DNA of 64,000 bases from Juglans regia (GCF_001411555.2 NC_049914.1:12700847-12764846), one strand, 5' to 3'; counted from the stretch's first letter, positions 1 to 11,468 are shown. Made by a program: numbers and translations. Notes: generated by a model not told the origin, from the sequence alone.

Positions 1-890
1 GGAGTTTAAGAGAATGTTGATATCAGAGTATGGAGCTTGTTTACACAAGCAGATGATCAATGTGTTATACGTTGATCTTAGGTGATAAAAGAGAGTAGAG
101 TACATGTGTAATTTGGTTAGACAAATGTGCTGGACGAATTTACCATATGTAATGGATAATCTATCCTAAGCATAGGTACACCATGTTTGAGCCTTAGAGT
201 TGGCTTAGAGTTGTGTGACATGCATGGATGAGGATGATGATGACGATGAGGAAGCGTAGGCTCAAATGTAGGAAGTGGCGTATGTATTGTCTAGGATTGG
301 GATACGTGACTTAGCCAGCCTGAATCATGCATCGGGATGAGGTCAATAAAAAGAATAAGATGAAAGTCTTAGTGTCTTAACCCTAAGGTGAATCATGGAG
401 GTTTACTTTAAAGGATAAGACTTCGAAGTAAAATGCTGAGTTTGGAAAAGGTGACCTTAAGAATGTCACAAAAAGAGGAAACGTGAAAAATGAAAACATA
501 GAAGACATGGATAGAAGGGGAGTGTGTCTCAGTGAGGAAAATCCAAGTGAAGTGTAGTTTTATTTCTAAGTTTAGTTGCTTATGCACTAGATAAAGAATG
601 ACGTCAATGTTATGTGTATGTATGTAGGTTGTCATCTGACACGCACATGAATGGACTGCATGATATGAGAATAGCATGGAGTTCTGATAAACATTATGTT
701 CATACTCTTCTAGAGTTTTATAAAAGATATGAAAATGAAAAAGAAATGTTTCTCTTTATCATGCTTTACGAAATGAAATGAAATGAGGTTTTATGAAAAG
801 TATGCTCAATATTAAGTGTTCAAAGGTATATGTATGTAATGGCCTTCTTTGACAACCCTTTTTTATGCAATCCAAGTATTAGGGGTGCTA

Positions 891-948
891 CCCGCATGGT
901 GCGGGGCGGGGGCACCCCTTCCCCGCCCCCCGCCCCGCACCATGCGGG
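891..948. repeat. GC-rich subterminal hairpin of the hAT element
   Basis: A perfect 21-bp inverted repeat: arm 891-911 (CCCGCATGGTGCGGGGCGGGG, its last base at 911) pairs with 928-948 across a 16-base loop. It lies 11 bases inside the left terminus. The right end (about 2608-2675) is similarly GC-rich but not an identical copy. Such hairpins are common near hAT ends and may help transposase binding; that role is inferred. Confidence 0.8.
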
Positions 949-1197
949 TGATGGGGGTTTTTCCCCTGCCCCCGCCATTATATTAAAAAAAAAAATTTTT
1001 TTGGTCTAAAAATATTTTTTTAGACCAAAATTATAATATAATTTAAATAATAAATTAAAATTTATAAATATAAAAAAAATTTAAACTCATTAGAGTTAGA
1101 TTTTGGATTTGGATTGATTTGGCCTCCTAGGCCAATCTTTATATAGGAGGCCAAGACAATACAATAGTCATCTTTAAGCAATGTTAAGTCCCACATT

Positions 1198-2431
1198 TGA
1201 AGATGTCTATCAATATGTGGAAAGCCTGGCATATGGCTTTGAGTGTTGATCATCACCTTCAGTGCATTGGTATTCCTATTACTTCTCGTTGTGACTGCTG
1301 TGCTAACGGTCATTATGAAGACCAAAATCATGTTTTATTTGCAGGTGATATAGCTAGCACTGTTTGGCATCATTTTGGGGCTAATCTTGGTATAGTCAAT
1401 GGTCGTACTTGGAAAGATACGGTGCAAACTTGGTTTCGTCGTGCGAAATTAGCATCACAAATGGGCATTATAGTGGGAATTCTCCCGGTGGTTATTACTT
1501 GGCGTTTCTGGCGAAGGCGTTGTCTGGCGCGTATGGAGGGCCAATTTGAAACGGCCGCTGACATCATTCATTCTGTCAGAAGGTGGATTAGTACTATTTG
1601 CTGTGATATACATACTAGCTCTCACATCTCTGGTTTTGATTTGCAAGTACTTGAGAGTTTGCAGGTTCAACCTAGTTTCCCTCCTGCTCGGAGTTACAAG
1701 ATTATTAAATGGCAAAGGCCTTCGGAGGGTTGGGTTAAATTGAATACAGATGGCAGTAGTTTGGGCAATCCAGGAGTTTCTGGCATAGGTGGGATTATTC
1801 GAAACGATCATGGGAAATTAATTCATGCTTTCTCTGCTTTTACTGGCACAGGTTCTAATAACCAAGCTGAGCTTCTAGCTCTCCTACACGGACTCCAGGT
1901 TTGTAGGTCTTTATCTCTCACTCATGTTGAAATTGAAATTGATTCTATGACTGTTATTTCTTGGTGGCGTAGTAAAAGATGTGGGGTTTGGTATTTGGAG
2001 GACTTCTAGGAAGAAGTTCTTGATATCATGAATTCTATGACTTGCTCTATTCACCATATTTTTCGAGAGGGAAATAAAGTTGCAGATTGGTTAGCCAAAA
2101 ATGGTGCTTCTGGTAACGATTCAGCTTTCTCCCATTTGATGGAGACTCCCCGCATGTTGCGTGGCCTTATTCGCATGGACTATTCCGGGATTCCTTCGAT
2201 TCGTATTTCTTAGTTTTGGTTTGTTTTTTTCTTGTGGTTTTGTCGTTTTCTTGTTGTTTTATTTTTTATGGTTGTTGGTTGGTTTTTGGTATGCTGGGTT
2301 TTTTGGTTGTACCCCAGATACTTGTTTTTTGTAACCACGGTTTTCCTCCGCCACAAGTGAGGGCTATTAATAAAATTGGGGAGGGGTCACTCTTGAATAG
2401 GTGACTCCAACTCTTTAAAAAAAAAAAAAAA
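1198..2431 (+). mobile_element. 5'-truncated LINE fragment with poly(A) and 12-bp target duplication
   Basis: The insert is flanked by AAGTCCCACATT at 1186-1197 and again at 2432-2443, and ends in about 17 A residues (2417-2433, overlapping the duplication). Those are the marks of target-primed reverse transcription. Coding content is the extreme 3' end of ORF2 (reverse-transcriptase zinc-binding domain and RNase H); endonuclease and polymerase are missing, as expected of 5' truncation. It landed in the short loop of the foldback hairpin. Confidence 0.85.
1204..2213 (+). pseudogene. LINE ORF2 C-terminus: RT zinc-binding domain and RNase H
   Basis: The reading frame from about 1204 encodes a zf-RVT-like part (two Cys pairs in 'SRCDCC', then a His and the 'VWHHFG' motif) followed by a plant LINE-type RNase H. 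All four RNase H acidic positions can be seen: Asp in NTDGSS (about 1750), Glu in NQAELLAL (about 1870), Asp in IEIDSM (about 1945) and Asp in GNKVADWLAKNG (about 2085). One in-frame TAG at 2007-2009, at a spot that is normally Trp, splits the domain; the same frame continues to the TAG at 2211-2213. No start codon belongs to it, since it is a truncated C-terminus. Confidence 0.8.
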
Positions 2432-3725
2432 AAGTCCCACATTGCTTAAAGATGACTATTGTATTGTCTTGGCCTCCTATATAAAGATTGGCCTAGGAGG
2501 CCAAAGCAATCCAATGACTTGAATATAATTTTAAGTCTTTTATAAATTGTATATATCTATATACAATATATTTATTTAATATATATAAATAAAAAAAAAT
2601 TTTAATGTGGGGCGGGCGGGGCCCTGCGGTCATCCCGCCCGCATGGGCGGAGCTGGGCGGGCCGCCCCCGCTGCCCACCCCTACCAAGTATTAAGTGTAT
2701 GCATGTGAATGGATGACTATACGTAGTATCTATTGTCTTTATTTTCTATGAAATGAAACGTTGAGGTTTATGCCTTATACTTTTAAAGGATGTTTTAAAA
2801 ATGATGCCATGAACTAATGTTTTAAATGATGCCTTGAAAGACGATGTTTAAACTCATGCTTTTAAATGACGTTTTTCTATGAATGGACTGATAAATGAAA
2901 ATGACTGAAAATGAAAGGACTAAAAAAAAGGAAAGTACTAAAAGGAAATTAATGTTTTAATGTATGAAAATATGTAATAACCACGACTGAATGAATGATG
3001 GTACCAAATGACTGGACATATTGCAATTCCGAGTAAGTAGTACTGGTAGTGCACCCAGTGCTGCCTCTTGACTAAAAGAGATTCTCAACCTGTGGCCACA
3101 GGCGGAATCCAGGTCCAAAGAAAGACCGCTAACCCTAACACACGGGGCATAACAGTGTGTACTTGCCAAAAGAAAGTGATAAGAAAATGTATGTATGCAT
3201 GCTTGAATTCTTTAAGAAATGAAGGCACTGGCGGGAGAAATGTTTTATGAAAAGAAAGCATTTTTTTAAGAAAAACCCCGCCTAGTAATATTCTCAAAAT
3301 GAATGTATGTCCTATGTATGTAAGGTACGTATGTAGTGATGAATGCATGAATGAAAACCTATGTTAGGATTATTTTACTGTATGAAGTAATACTTACTGA
3401 GTATTCGACTCATTTTAGTTTTTAAGTATGCCCCTCTCCCCACAGGAACTAAATGAGCAGAACGCGTCAGGACATACATGGCCCAATGGGAAGAGCACAG
3501 AAGTATAGGCATAAGAGTTTTAAATGTATGAGAGGCATTTTGTTTTAAATTTGATTTTTTTTGCTATAAACCTCTTTTATTATCAAAACACGTTTTATTT
3601 TATAACATAAAGCCTTGCACCCTGAGTATGGAAGTAAAAAGCTTTAAAAGGATCAGTAACTCCCGTCTCTTTTTCTAAAATCATTTTTCTAAAAAGTCCC
3701 ACCACAAGGATGGGGCCTTACACAT

Positions 3726-4593
3726 AGTCTCAGATAGGGACTGTACATTCACTAGCCTATTTTGGACGGAACTGTTCAAGGCCCAAGGGTTCCAACTTAA
3801 GTTTAGTACTGCATACCATCTTCAGACCGATGGACAGTCTGAGACAGTGAACAAGTGCCTCGAGACCTACCTGAGGTACTTTGTTGGGGACAGGCCTAGG
3901 GACTAGGTAAAATGGGTGTCATTGGTTGAATGGTGGTACAATACCACTCACCACTCAGCAACTATACTCACGCCCTTTGAGGGTTTGTATGGGTATCCCC
4001 CACTAAGACTGAGTTTGTGCATCACAGGGACAACGAGAGTGGAGGCAAGGGACATAGAACTCAGAACTAGAGAGCAAATTTCTTCCCTACTATGCAGTAA
4101 TATAACAAAAGCACATAGCAGAATGGTACGATATGTCGACAAAAAGAGAAAAGATCGAGTCTTGAAGGTAGGGGATCAGGTTTACCTCAAGCTGCAACCA
4201 TATCGGTAGACGTCCGTGTCTCAGTGCCAAGATTTGAAGCTGGCTTGCAATTACTATGGACCCTTTGTGGTGGAGCAGCGTGTGGGTGAAGTGGTGTACA
4301 AGTTGAGTTTACCCCCAACCTCTCAGATACATCTCGTCTTCCATATCTCTCAACTGAATAAGAGATTGGGAGAGGGAGAGGCAACGGCCACCACACTGCC
4401 TCCACTGAACAACCATGGGACTCTACAGCCTGAGCCTGAGGAGATTTTGGGTAGGAGGGTTTGGCCACTCAACAACAGACCCGTGACTGAGCTTCTGGTT
4501 CGGTGGCAAGGGCAAGGGTTTGAAAACGCGACATGGGAGGGGTACTACAAATTGAACAACGCCTTCCCACACCTTGTGGGCAAAGTGCTTTAA
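3726..4593 (+). pseudogene. Ty3/gypsy chromovirus pol 3' end: integrase C-terminus and chromodomain
   Basis: Translation from about 3726 gives the second half of the integrase core (VSDRD...FTSLFW, then HLQTDGQSE...CLETYLR, with the core Asp and Glu), then the GKY-type C-terminal part (VGDQVYLKL) and a chromodomain-like end (LLVRWQG...ATWEGY). In-frame stops sit at 3904-3906 (TAG where Trp is expected) and 4207-4209 (TAG where Gln is expected). Protease, RT and RNase H are absent because the copy begins abruptly next to the LTR at 3722. The frame ends with TAA at 4591-4593, directly before a polypurine tract and a 3' LTR. Reina-type chromoviruses have this layout, but the lineage is tentative. 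Confidence 0.8.
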
Positions 4594-4603
4594 GGGGGAG
4601 GTA
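4592..4603 (+). promoter_or_regulatory. Polypurine tract of the chromovirus-like element
   Basis: The purine run AAGGGGGAGG lies just after the pol stop codon and 1-2 bases before the TGTGACA start of the 3' LTR, the expected site for plus-strand priming. Confidence 0.65.
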
Positions 4604-4604
4604 T

Positions 4605-5141
4605 TGTGACATGCGAGGGGCTCTGCCTATTACCAGGGCGCCGCAGAGGAGGGGAGGAGATTAGGGATCGAGACTGAGGAAATGGGTGAAGTTGAAGTGG
4701 AATCCTAATTCGTAGTGAAGTATTTTTTCGTCTGGGTCAACTGCTTAGGGGTCAACCCGGCCATGGGCCGGTGCTTGGGCCAGAGTGATCTGTAGGTTAA
4801 TGAGTCCATTCTTAATTGTAAGGCCTAGGCCCAGTCCATGATAGTAATGAGTCCATTCTTAATTGTAAGGCTTAGGCCCAGTCCATGATAGTGAATTAAG
4901 CTTGTTATTTTTCTAGTGTAATTGCATCTGTTATTCCCTGAGGTGCTATGCACAGTAAATTTTGATTTTCCCTTTTCAATTAGTCATGTCAAAGGATATA
5001 TGAATTGTAGTGGGACTTTTTTTTCCCTTTAGCCAAAAAATAATACAAAATATTCATCTCTCTCTCTCTCTCTTTTCTCATCTTCTGGAGGAGCTCACCC
5101 TCGAAGTGAGTGTTTCTTTCTGATTTCCATAGCCGTGTAAC
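4605..5141 (+). mobile_element. 3' LTR of the chromovirus-like gypsy element
   Basis: It begins TGTGACATGCG (4605) after the polypurine tract and probably ends at ...GTGTAACA (5141), giving TG...CA ends and about 540 bp. Inside are a 47-bp tandem duplication (4799-4892) and a TC-rich stretch (about 5060-5085). No second copy is in the window, so the right boundary is an estimate. Confidence 0.55.
4799..4892 (+). repeat. 47-bp tandem duplication inside the LTR
   Basis: Units 4799-4845 and 4846-4892, both beginning AATGAGTCCATTCTTAATTG, differ at one base (cct/ctt). Confidence 0.95.
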
Positions 5142-5486
5142 ATCCTAATTAACCAAGAGGATCAAAATAATAGCAAAGTCTTTTGGAATAATTGAGAGTA
5201 TTTTCACATATGACTAGATGCACTGATCTTATGGCAGATGATTAGAAAGATGGATGCAATAGAATTTTGATATAGAAAAATTATATCCATGGATATTTAT
5301 TTTGTTAGATTCATTGATGCCTATATTATCTCAAAAATCAATGCATATCTATTTAAACTATTCGATGTAGTTATAGAAGATATATACACTCCTGTGAATT
5401 TGGTGGTAATCATGTCATTTTTCTATATATGTTCGATACCTAGGTTTGTGAACATTCTCGTGATTATTCACCCAAAGGCCTCATAT

Positions 5487-5527
<41 letters not shown>

Positions 5528-7543
5528 CATAGATTGTGATCAACTGCTAATTTCCTTCTCGACTGGTCATGAGTCTCGCCTATTCATTTTCAATCCTGAA
5601 TCCTTGTTTTTAAAATTTAGTGAATGATTTTTAAATTGAGCCAAACGTTTTAAAATCTTCTAAATATTTTTATGAGTCTAAAATTATTTTAATAGGATAT
5701 TTTAATGTTATTGAACCAAACCTAATTTTAAAGCAAGCCTCTTAAATTTTGAAACCCAAGAAATAAAATAGAATTTTAGTAACTCATTTTATTTAAATGG
5801 TTTTATTTCCTTAGAAATATTAATTAAAGTTCATTATTTGAATTATGTTAAAAACTCTATTTAATTGGATTAAGAATAAAAAGCTTGGTTTTTACATTTA
5901 GTCTAATTCCCTTCCCATTTATTTTTCTAGTCTTCATTTTCTATTAGCTCTCTTTTAATTGTCTATGATTACTCTCAACCATTGGATTACAAACCAAGCC
6001 CCTGCGTGTTGCCATCTAAGCTTTTCTCTTCATGTATATCCTCTCTTACTTTCCTTATTTCAGACCACACAACAGCCCTTTCTCTCTCTCCCTCTCTCTC
6101 CCTTGTTCTTCTTGTTCTTCTTCTTCTTCTTCAAGGCAGCAACATCTCTTGTATCTAAATTAGATGGAAATAGTTAAAGTAGATGGCAGAAACTGGAACA
6201 AGTGGTGGTGGTAGTATCAAGTTTTTAGCTGCAAAAACAGTTAATGCAGAAAACTAGTTTACTTCCCCTTAGTTTTACTGTTTCCTCCACTTTGTAGTAT
6301 ATATATTCCAGCTCCTTCCTATGGTTTCCCTTCTCATATTTCACGTCCTCTTCAAGTCTTGGAAGAACTTACCATCAAATTGTAATTGAAGCACATAAAC
6401 AGCATCAGAAAACTGTAACAGACAGCAGCAGAAACGGTTTCTCATTTCGTCTTTCCTCTCCTTCTCATATGTAATCTCTTCTCACTTCAAGGCCCCTCAT
6501 CTGTGCAATATATACTAGCTTAGTGGATGAGTAATCGAGCTCAAAATGAAGCAAAACAGAAAACAAAAACAACCTATATGCAGCAGCAGTTTTCATATTT
6601 GAACCCCTCATTTTTAATCTAATTTGTATTACTTTTTACTTCTTAGTTCCTCTTAACTCAAGCCTCCTCACTTATATCTTTATTTGGTTGTGAAGTGGCA
6701 GGTATGGTGGAGGAAATGATGATTTGGAGCAAGAAAACATCTAAGTTATTTGCTGCACATGCAAGAAACTAACCCTTCTATTTCAGTTTCTGTTTTGGTG
6801 TCTTGTGTAGCAAATCGTTTCATCTCTCTCCTTTCTTCAATGCTTATCTTTAACCTAATTAGTCCTCTATATTTGCTTATTAAACCACTAGAAGATGTGA
6901 AGTGTAGTATGTGAGCCTTAACCTTATACAAAATCAGTTTATCTAGATCTTTTAGCAAACCGCTATGCATATGGATCTTAGATAGAATTTTGTTTAGGCA
7001 AATGTTTCACTTTCTTTTCCTTCATGCCTTGTTTCCATGAATCATGTAGATAAATGCTATATGAAGGGATGGAACTTCTTATCAAATGAAAAGACCTCAA
7101 ACCACTAGCTTTCCTAGTAAGAAAATATTCCTAAGCTGAACTATTTTTCTGGTTTAGTTTCCTTGCTGCAAAATTTCTGCAATAGTTGCCTTCCTAGTAG
7201 TTTTTATTGGGTCGACTTTTTAGGGTTTTCATATCCATCTTTAGGAATGTATTAGAATGAGGGAAGTTCTGAAAAGAAGAAAATACACAAGCTGTTGGAT
7301 GTCTTACTAGTGCAGAAAAATAAGCAACTTTACCTCTCAATTCCTCTTAAGTTTCAGCTCTTTAGTTTGCTTTTATTTCATCTCTTCAATTCAGCCTCAA
7401 TATGTGACTCTATAAGTGCCATGACCTTAAAATCTCAGACAAAAACTAGCTATCAGCCGCTGCGATCGAAGACAAAGCAGAAGCAAAACAGTAGCAAGTT
7501 GGTTCTTTCCTCAAGCTCTTCTTTTATTTTTTCAAGCAACCAC
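5142..7543. other. Unassigned AT-rich DNA, no supported gene
   Basis: No coding domain is recognisable. Contents: an (AT)n microsatellite at 5496-5524, a pyrimidine-rich tract with CTT repeats at about 6070-6135, and a stretch (about 6180-7540) in which phrases such as 'cagcagcag', 'cctcttcaag' and 'agctc' recur irregularly, as in old transposon non-coding DNA. Open frames here are short and lack similarity that I recognise. Confidence 0.6.
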
Positions 7544-7913
7544 TATTACTCAATGAAAATGAAGCCAAAGCTCAAGCTGCAGGTCGTCTGTCTTCTACAG
7601 TAGCTACAAGTCATTTAGCAGAGGCTCCACATGCAAAGCTGAAATGTGGAAAAGGATGATTCTCTCTATTTTGTCTTTACTTGTATTTTTCAATTTATTA
7701 TTCTTTTATTCTTGGTAAATATTTTTGTTGATTAGCTTGATGCTATTTTTAGTATAGGAATTCTGTTAGTTGTTAGGATGGCAGAGAGTAAATGAGGCCC
7801 TCTCCCATGTCTTCTTAACAATTCAATTCCAGTGGAATATACATTTTCTCTTCTACCATGCATCATGCTCTCTGTACCCTTGTACGATTTTCCTTAATTT
7901 CTACAACCTTACA
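7544..7913 (+). repeat. 5' LTR of the copia element
   Basis: 370 bp, paired with 14090-14459. It begins TATTACTCAATG and ends CAACCTTACA, right before the primer-binding site. The start is TA rather than the usual TG in both copies, so the change predates the insertion. Confidence 0.92.
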
Positions 7914-7926
7914 TGGTACTAGAGCC
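7914..7926 (+). promoter_or_regulatory. Primer-binding site (initiator tRNA-Met type)
   Basis: TGGTACTAGAGCC resembles the canonical TGGTATCAGAGC site of plant copia elements and sits directly after the LTR. Confidence 0.8.
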
Positions 7927-7941
7927 TGAGAGCGACTATTC

Positions 7942-8930
7942 ATGGAGGACTCACTGGAAAATTCTGATGACTCTTCTTCTACCCACACCAAAAACTCATC
8001 TGCTCATACAAACCTAAACACAAACACCCCTCATGCAAACACTGTGTCCCAAAACTTGAATCTCAATGATCCTGGAAACCATTTCCACTTAGACAAAGGT
8101 GGCAACCTTGCTATTATTCTGGTCACTGATTTACTCACCACCGACAATTATGCAACCTCGTCTCGTGCTATGCGACGAGCACTCCGTGCTAAAAACAAAC
8201 TGTGTTTCATCAACGGACCATCCTGTAGCTTACCGACTCAGAGGATCCACTCTTTGAGCTCTGGGAACGTTGCAACGACATGGTGGTGTTGTGAATCCAA
8301 ACTTCCATCAGCCCCTCCATCAAATCCAGTATCGTCTTTGTTGATGATGCCCGTGAGATTTGGCTCAATCTTCAAGATTAGTTTTCTCAACAGAATGGAC
8401 CTCGGATTTTCCCACTTAAGAAAACCCTAGCCAGCTTTCTCCAAGAACACGATTCAGTAAGTGTTTACTATAGCAAGCTGAAAACACTTTGGGATGAGAT
8501 TTCAATTTATAATCCAATTCCTGTTTGCAATTGTGGAACTATGAAAACCCTGTTAGATCGTTACCAACGTGATTGGGTGTTTCAATTTCTCTTGGACTTG
8601 CATGATTCCTATTATAATGGTGACCAGATTATGCTTTTAGATCCTTTACCCTTTGTCACTAAGACGTTCTCCTTAATACAACAACAAGAACGACAACACC
8701 AAATAATACCCAACATTCCATGGCCTTAGCCATTAAGAAACCCTTTTACACTTTCAAAATCTCTCCCCAGTCCAAGCCTACTCCAAAGAAGGAATGACCC
8801 TATTGTAGCCTTTGCAAAATATCAGGACATTCACTTGACAATTGTTTCAAAGTTGGTAATGACAAGGCACCTATGTGCTCTCACTGCCATTTGTCTGGTC
8901 ACATGGTTAAAAATGCTACAAGTTGCATGG
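7942..8930 (+). pseudogene. Copia gag remnant with zinc knuckle
   Basis: The ATG at 7942 opens a frame with a Ser/Asn/Thr-rich start, then the gag pattern 'LVTDLLTTDNYATSSRAMRRALRAKNKLCFINGP', normally '...LTGDNY..WSRAM..AL.AKNK..F..G'. The frame shifts after about 8250, and later pieces (near 8460-8730) continue in other frames. A zinc-knuckle-like segment with paired Cys and His lies at about 8800-8930. It would have made the capsid/nucleocapsid protein of retrotransposon particles; now broken. Confidence 0.75.
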
Positions 8931-9224
8931 CTATCCACCGGGTCACAAACTTTTCAGCAAACCTCAAAGTCCTGGCCTTTTTGCTAATCAGTCAAGCTTT
9001 TCCCCTACTTTTGAACATAAGGATATCAGAGATGAAGGAGTGGGTTTGACTATGTCTCAGTATCAGGAACTAATGGCCTTACTTCAGCCAAGGGAATCTC
9101 TAGCTGCTACTCAACACACTGCTAATCAGATTCAATCCAATTTCAAACCTCCTTCGACTTCTAACTTATCTGGCATTCCCCTTTGTTTATCTACCCACAC
9201 ACACAAACCACTAAAATCAAGTGA

Positions 9225-9435
9225 CACCCCTTGGATTATAGATACAGGGGCAACAGACCATATGATTTGTTGCACCTCTTTTCTCACAACCATCACAGCA
9301 CAAGATTCTTATTTTGTAAAATTGTCAAATGGGAACGAAATTCCTATCACACACACTGGTACTGTCCAACTAACAAGTCAATCTCCCTCAAAGAGGTTCT
9401 ATGCATTCCATCCTTCACTTTTAATCTTCTTTTAG
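9225..9435 (+). pseudogene. Copia aspartic protease remnant
   Basis: The motif PWIIDTGATDHM at about 9230-9265 is the copia protease active site (D-T/S-G-A). The reading frame fails soon after, near 9405, where the next part continues one frame over. Confidence 0.8.
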
Positions 9436-9639
9436 CCAAGAAAATTGCTGCCTCTCTCACTTGTTGTCTGGTTTTCTTTTCTGATTATTGTTTTATTCAG
9501 GACCTTTTTTCTTGGATAACAATTTGGAAGGGTGAAATGAGCAATGACCTATACCACTTGCTAAGCACTGAAGTCTCACCCTTAACTCTAGCCACTACTC
9601 TTTCACATTTTTTACATACTAATATTCTTGTTTTAGCTT

Positions 9640-10580
9640 CTATTATGAACAATGTTGCTGTTTCTGACCTTTGGCACTATCGGCTAGGTCACCTTTCATT
9701 TCCTCGTTTAAGTTTAATTAATGTTCCTATTGTAAAGAACAATATTTCTTCTACTAACGGAAAATCTTGTTGCATTTGTCCACTGGCTAAACTCCATCGT
9801 CTCCCTTTTCCTGACAGCCACCATAAAACTTCCAGACCTTTTGAAATGATACGTTGTGATCTCTAAAGACCCTGCTCAGTTGCTGCATATCATGGTACCA
9901 AATTTTTTCTAACTATAGTTGATGACTTCACTCGGAGCACATGGTTATATTTACTTCAAAATAAATCAGAAACCAGAAAATGTATAGAGTCCTTTTATAA
10001 TCTGGTTGAGACATAATTTGAACTTAAAATCTAGATTCTAAGAAATGGCACTGGGGGCAAATTTCAAATGATAGAATTTTTTTTTTAACAAAAAGTGAAT
10101 TATTCACGAAAGAAGTTGTGTTGCTACCCCCCAACAAAATGATATTGTGGAAAGAAAACATCAACATTTGCTTAATGTGGCTCGGGCTTTAAACTTTCAA
10201 GCTGGTCTTCCCCTTGAATACTAGAATGATTGTACTTTAACATCCACTTACCTTATTAACAGGACTCCTAGTCCTTTTCTTAATAACAAAACCCCATATG
10301 AGCTTTTAATAAAGTCCACAACCACTTATGCTCATATGCGAATATTTAGATCACTATGCTTTGCTACCACCCTTCTCCATGGTAGGAGGAAGTTTGATCC
10401 CCAAGATCACACGTGCATTTTTCTTGGCTATCCATTTGGAATTAAAGGCTATAAGCTTCTTGACTTGAAACAAAAACCAATTTTATCTCTCGGAATGTTG
10501 TGTTCCATGAATCCATATTTCCCTTCCACTCCGCCTCTTCTCACACTACCACTAACTTTGACAATACTAACTTTCTTTTT
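9640..10580 (+). pseudogene. Copia integrase remnant
   Basis: A GAG-pre-integrase segment (LWHYRLGHLSFPRLSL, about 9669-9716, then CCICPLAKLHRLPF) carries the His and Cys residues of the zinc-binding domain. It is followed by a broken integrase core (TIVDDFTRSTWLYLL, about 9915-9960) and the C-terminal 'DHTCIFLGYPFGIKGYKLLDL' piece at about 10,400-10,470. Stops occur at 9865-9867 (TAA) and near 10,014, with further frameshifts. The hAT element at 10590 breaks the linker before RT. Confidence 0.8.
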
Positions 10581-10589
10581 ACTCAACCC

Positions 10590-11468
10590 TAGGCCTGTAA
10601 TCGAGCCGAGCCGAGCCTAGCTGGTCTTTGGCTTGCCGAGTTCGGCTCGACTCAAAATATTCGAGCTCAAACTCGAATTTTTTTTTTATTCTTTGTTTGA
10701 GCTCGACTCGATAAACTAAACTCTCAACTCGAGCTCGAGCTCGAGCTCGTCCCACAAATGAGTTCGAGTCGAGCTGAGCTCGAATTGTTTATTTATTTTT
10801 TGAATAAAATTTAATAATTAATAAATTAAAAAAATAAAAAATTTAATATTGAATTTATACAACTAACAAGTAGAACCTCTATTGAATTATAAAATTTTAA
10901 AAAGTTTATAAATAATTAATATCTCACTAGGTGATATTTATCCAAAATAACAATTTATTATATGCCTACATATATTATTAATACATACACTTAATATGAT
11001 AGCATATATCTATTTCATATATAGTTCCTACATACTAGTATATGAAATTATTAAATTTTATCGACTAATTATTATACAAATTATAAAATATACATATGAA
11101 GTATATTCACTATAAATACATAAGTAATTAGATTACATATTATATATTTAATTATGAAAGTGGTATGCTTATATTATTAGCTAATACATATATATATGTA
11201 TATATACATAAGTGTATGTATATATTTATCAATATATAAATGAGTTTTAATCGAGTCGAGCTAATGAGTCGACTTGAGCATAAACGAGCGGGTCTTAACG
11301 AACCTTAGCCGAGTCGAGTCGAGTTTTGTGGGGTATGTGTCATTTACAAATCAAGTGGGTATCTGCTTTCACGAACGAGCTTTCTTTTTCACGAGTCGAG
11401 TTCGATTTGAGTTTAACCGAGCGAGTATCGAGCGGGCTATCGAAAAGACTGGTTCATTTACAGCCCTA
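10590..11468. mobile_element. Non-autonomous hAT element in the copia pol gene
   Basis: It is bounded by TAGGCCTGTAA (10590) and TTACAGCCCTA (11458-11468), imperfect inverted repeats, and by the 8-bp target duplication CTCAACCC at 10582-10589 and 11469-11476. Both subterminal regions (10,600-10,790 and 11,250-11,440) are dense in CGAGC/GCTCG words, the kind of short repeats that hAT transposases bind; the centre is AT-rich and has no coding sequence. Its size (879 bp) and lack of transposase make it a non-autonomous element. Confidence 0.85.

Larger units (their letters stand above)
1109..2514. repeat. Foldback arms (about 76 bp each), split by a LINE insertion
   Basis: Left arm 1109-1184 and right arm 2439-2514 are near-perfect reverse complements (core 'ggcctcctaggccaatcttt' against its complement 'aaagattggcctaggaggcc'). 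Removing the LINE and one copy of its 12-bp target duplication leaves the arms separated by only about 9 bases. The ancestral element therefore had a long hairpin with a tiny loop, a structure that resembles a MITE-derived small-RNA precursor. There is no evidence here that it is transcribed. Confidence 0.8.
880..2683. mobile_element. Non-autonomous hAT element with 8-bp target duplication
   Basis: The element begins TAGGGGTG (880) and ends CACCCCTA (2683), an 8-bp perfect terminal inverted repeat, and is flanked by the 8-bp direct repeat CCAAGTAT at 872-879 and 2684-2691. Eight-base duplications and a TAGGG-type terminus are typical of hAT elements. Both ends are very GC-rich while the interior is AT-rich. 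No transposase is present: the only coding remnant inside belongs to a LINE fragment that inserted later (1198-2431). It sits within the long LTR at 1-3722, and the related LTR at 20,060-22,125 lacks it, which supports a real insertion. Confidence 0.85.
1..3722 (+). mobile_element. Partial long LTR of a Ty3/gypsy (Tekay/Del-like) element
   Basis: Non-coding DNA that aligns in blocks with 20,060-22,125. Shared blocks include the stretch around 625-720 (beginning GTAGGTTGTCATCTGACAC), the 'ggccata/ggccaca ... accgctaaccctaacacac' block near 3,090-3,150, and the 'actgagtattcgactcattt' block near 3,398. The right end 'ccttaca' (3,716-3,722) has the CA end expected of an LTR, and retroelement coding sequence of another family starts at once after it. 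The left end lies outside the window or has diverged. A hAT element interrupts it at 880-2683. The Tekay/Del label rests on remembered LTR style (the 'gactcattt' block before a short pyrimidine tract), so family is tentative while the repeat itself is clear. Confidence 0.55.
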
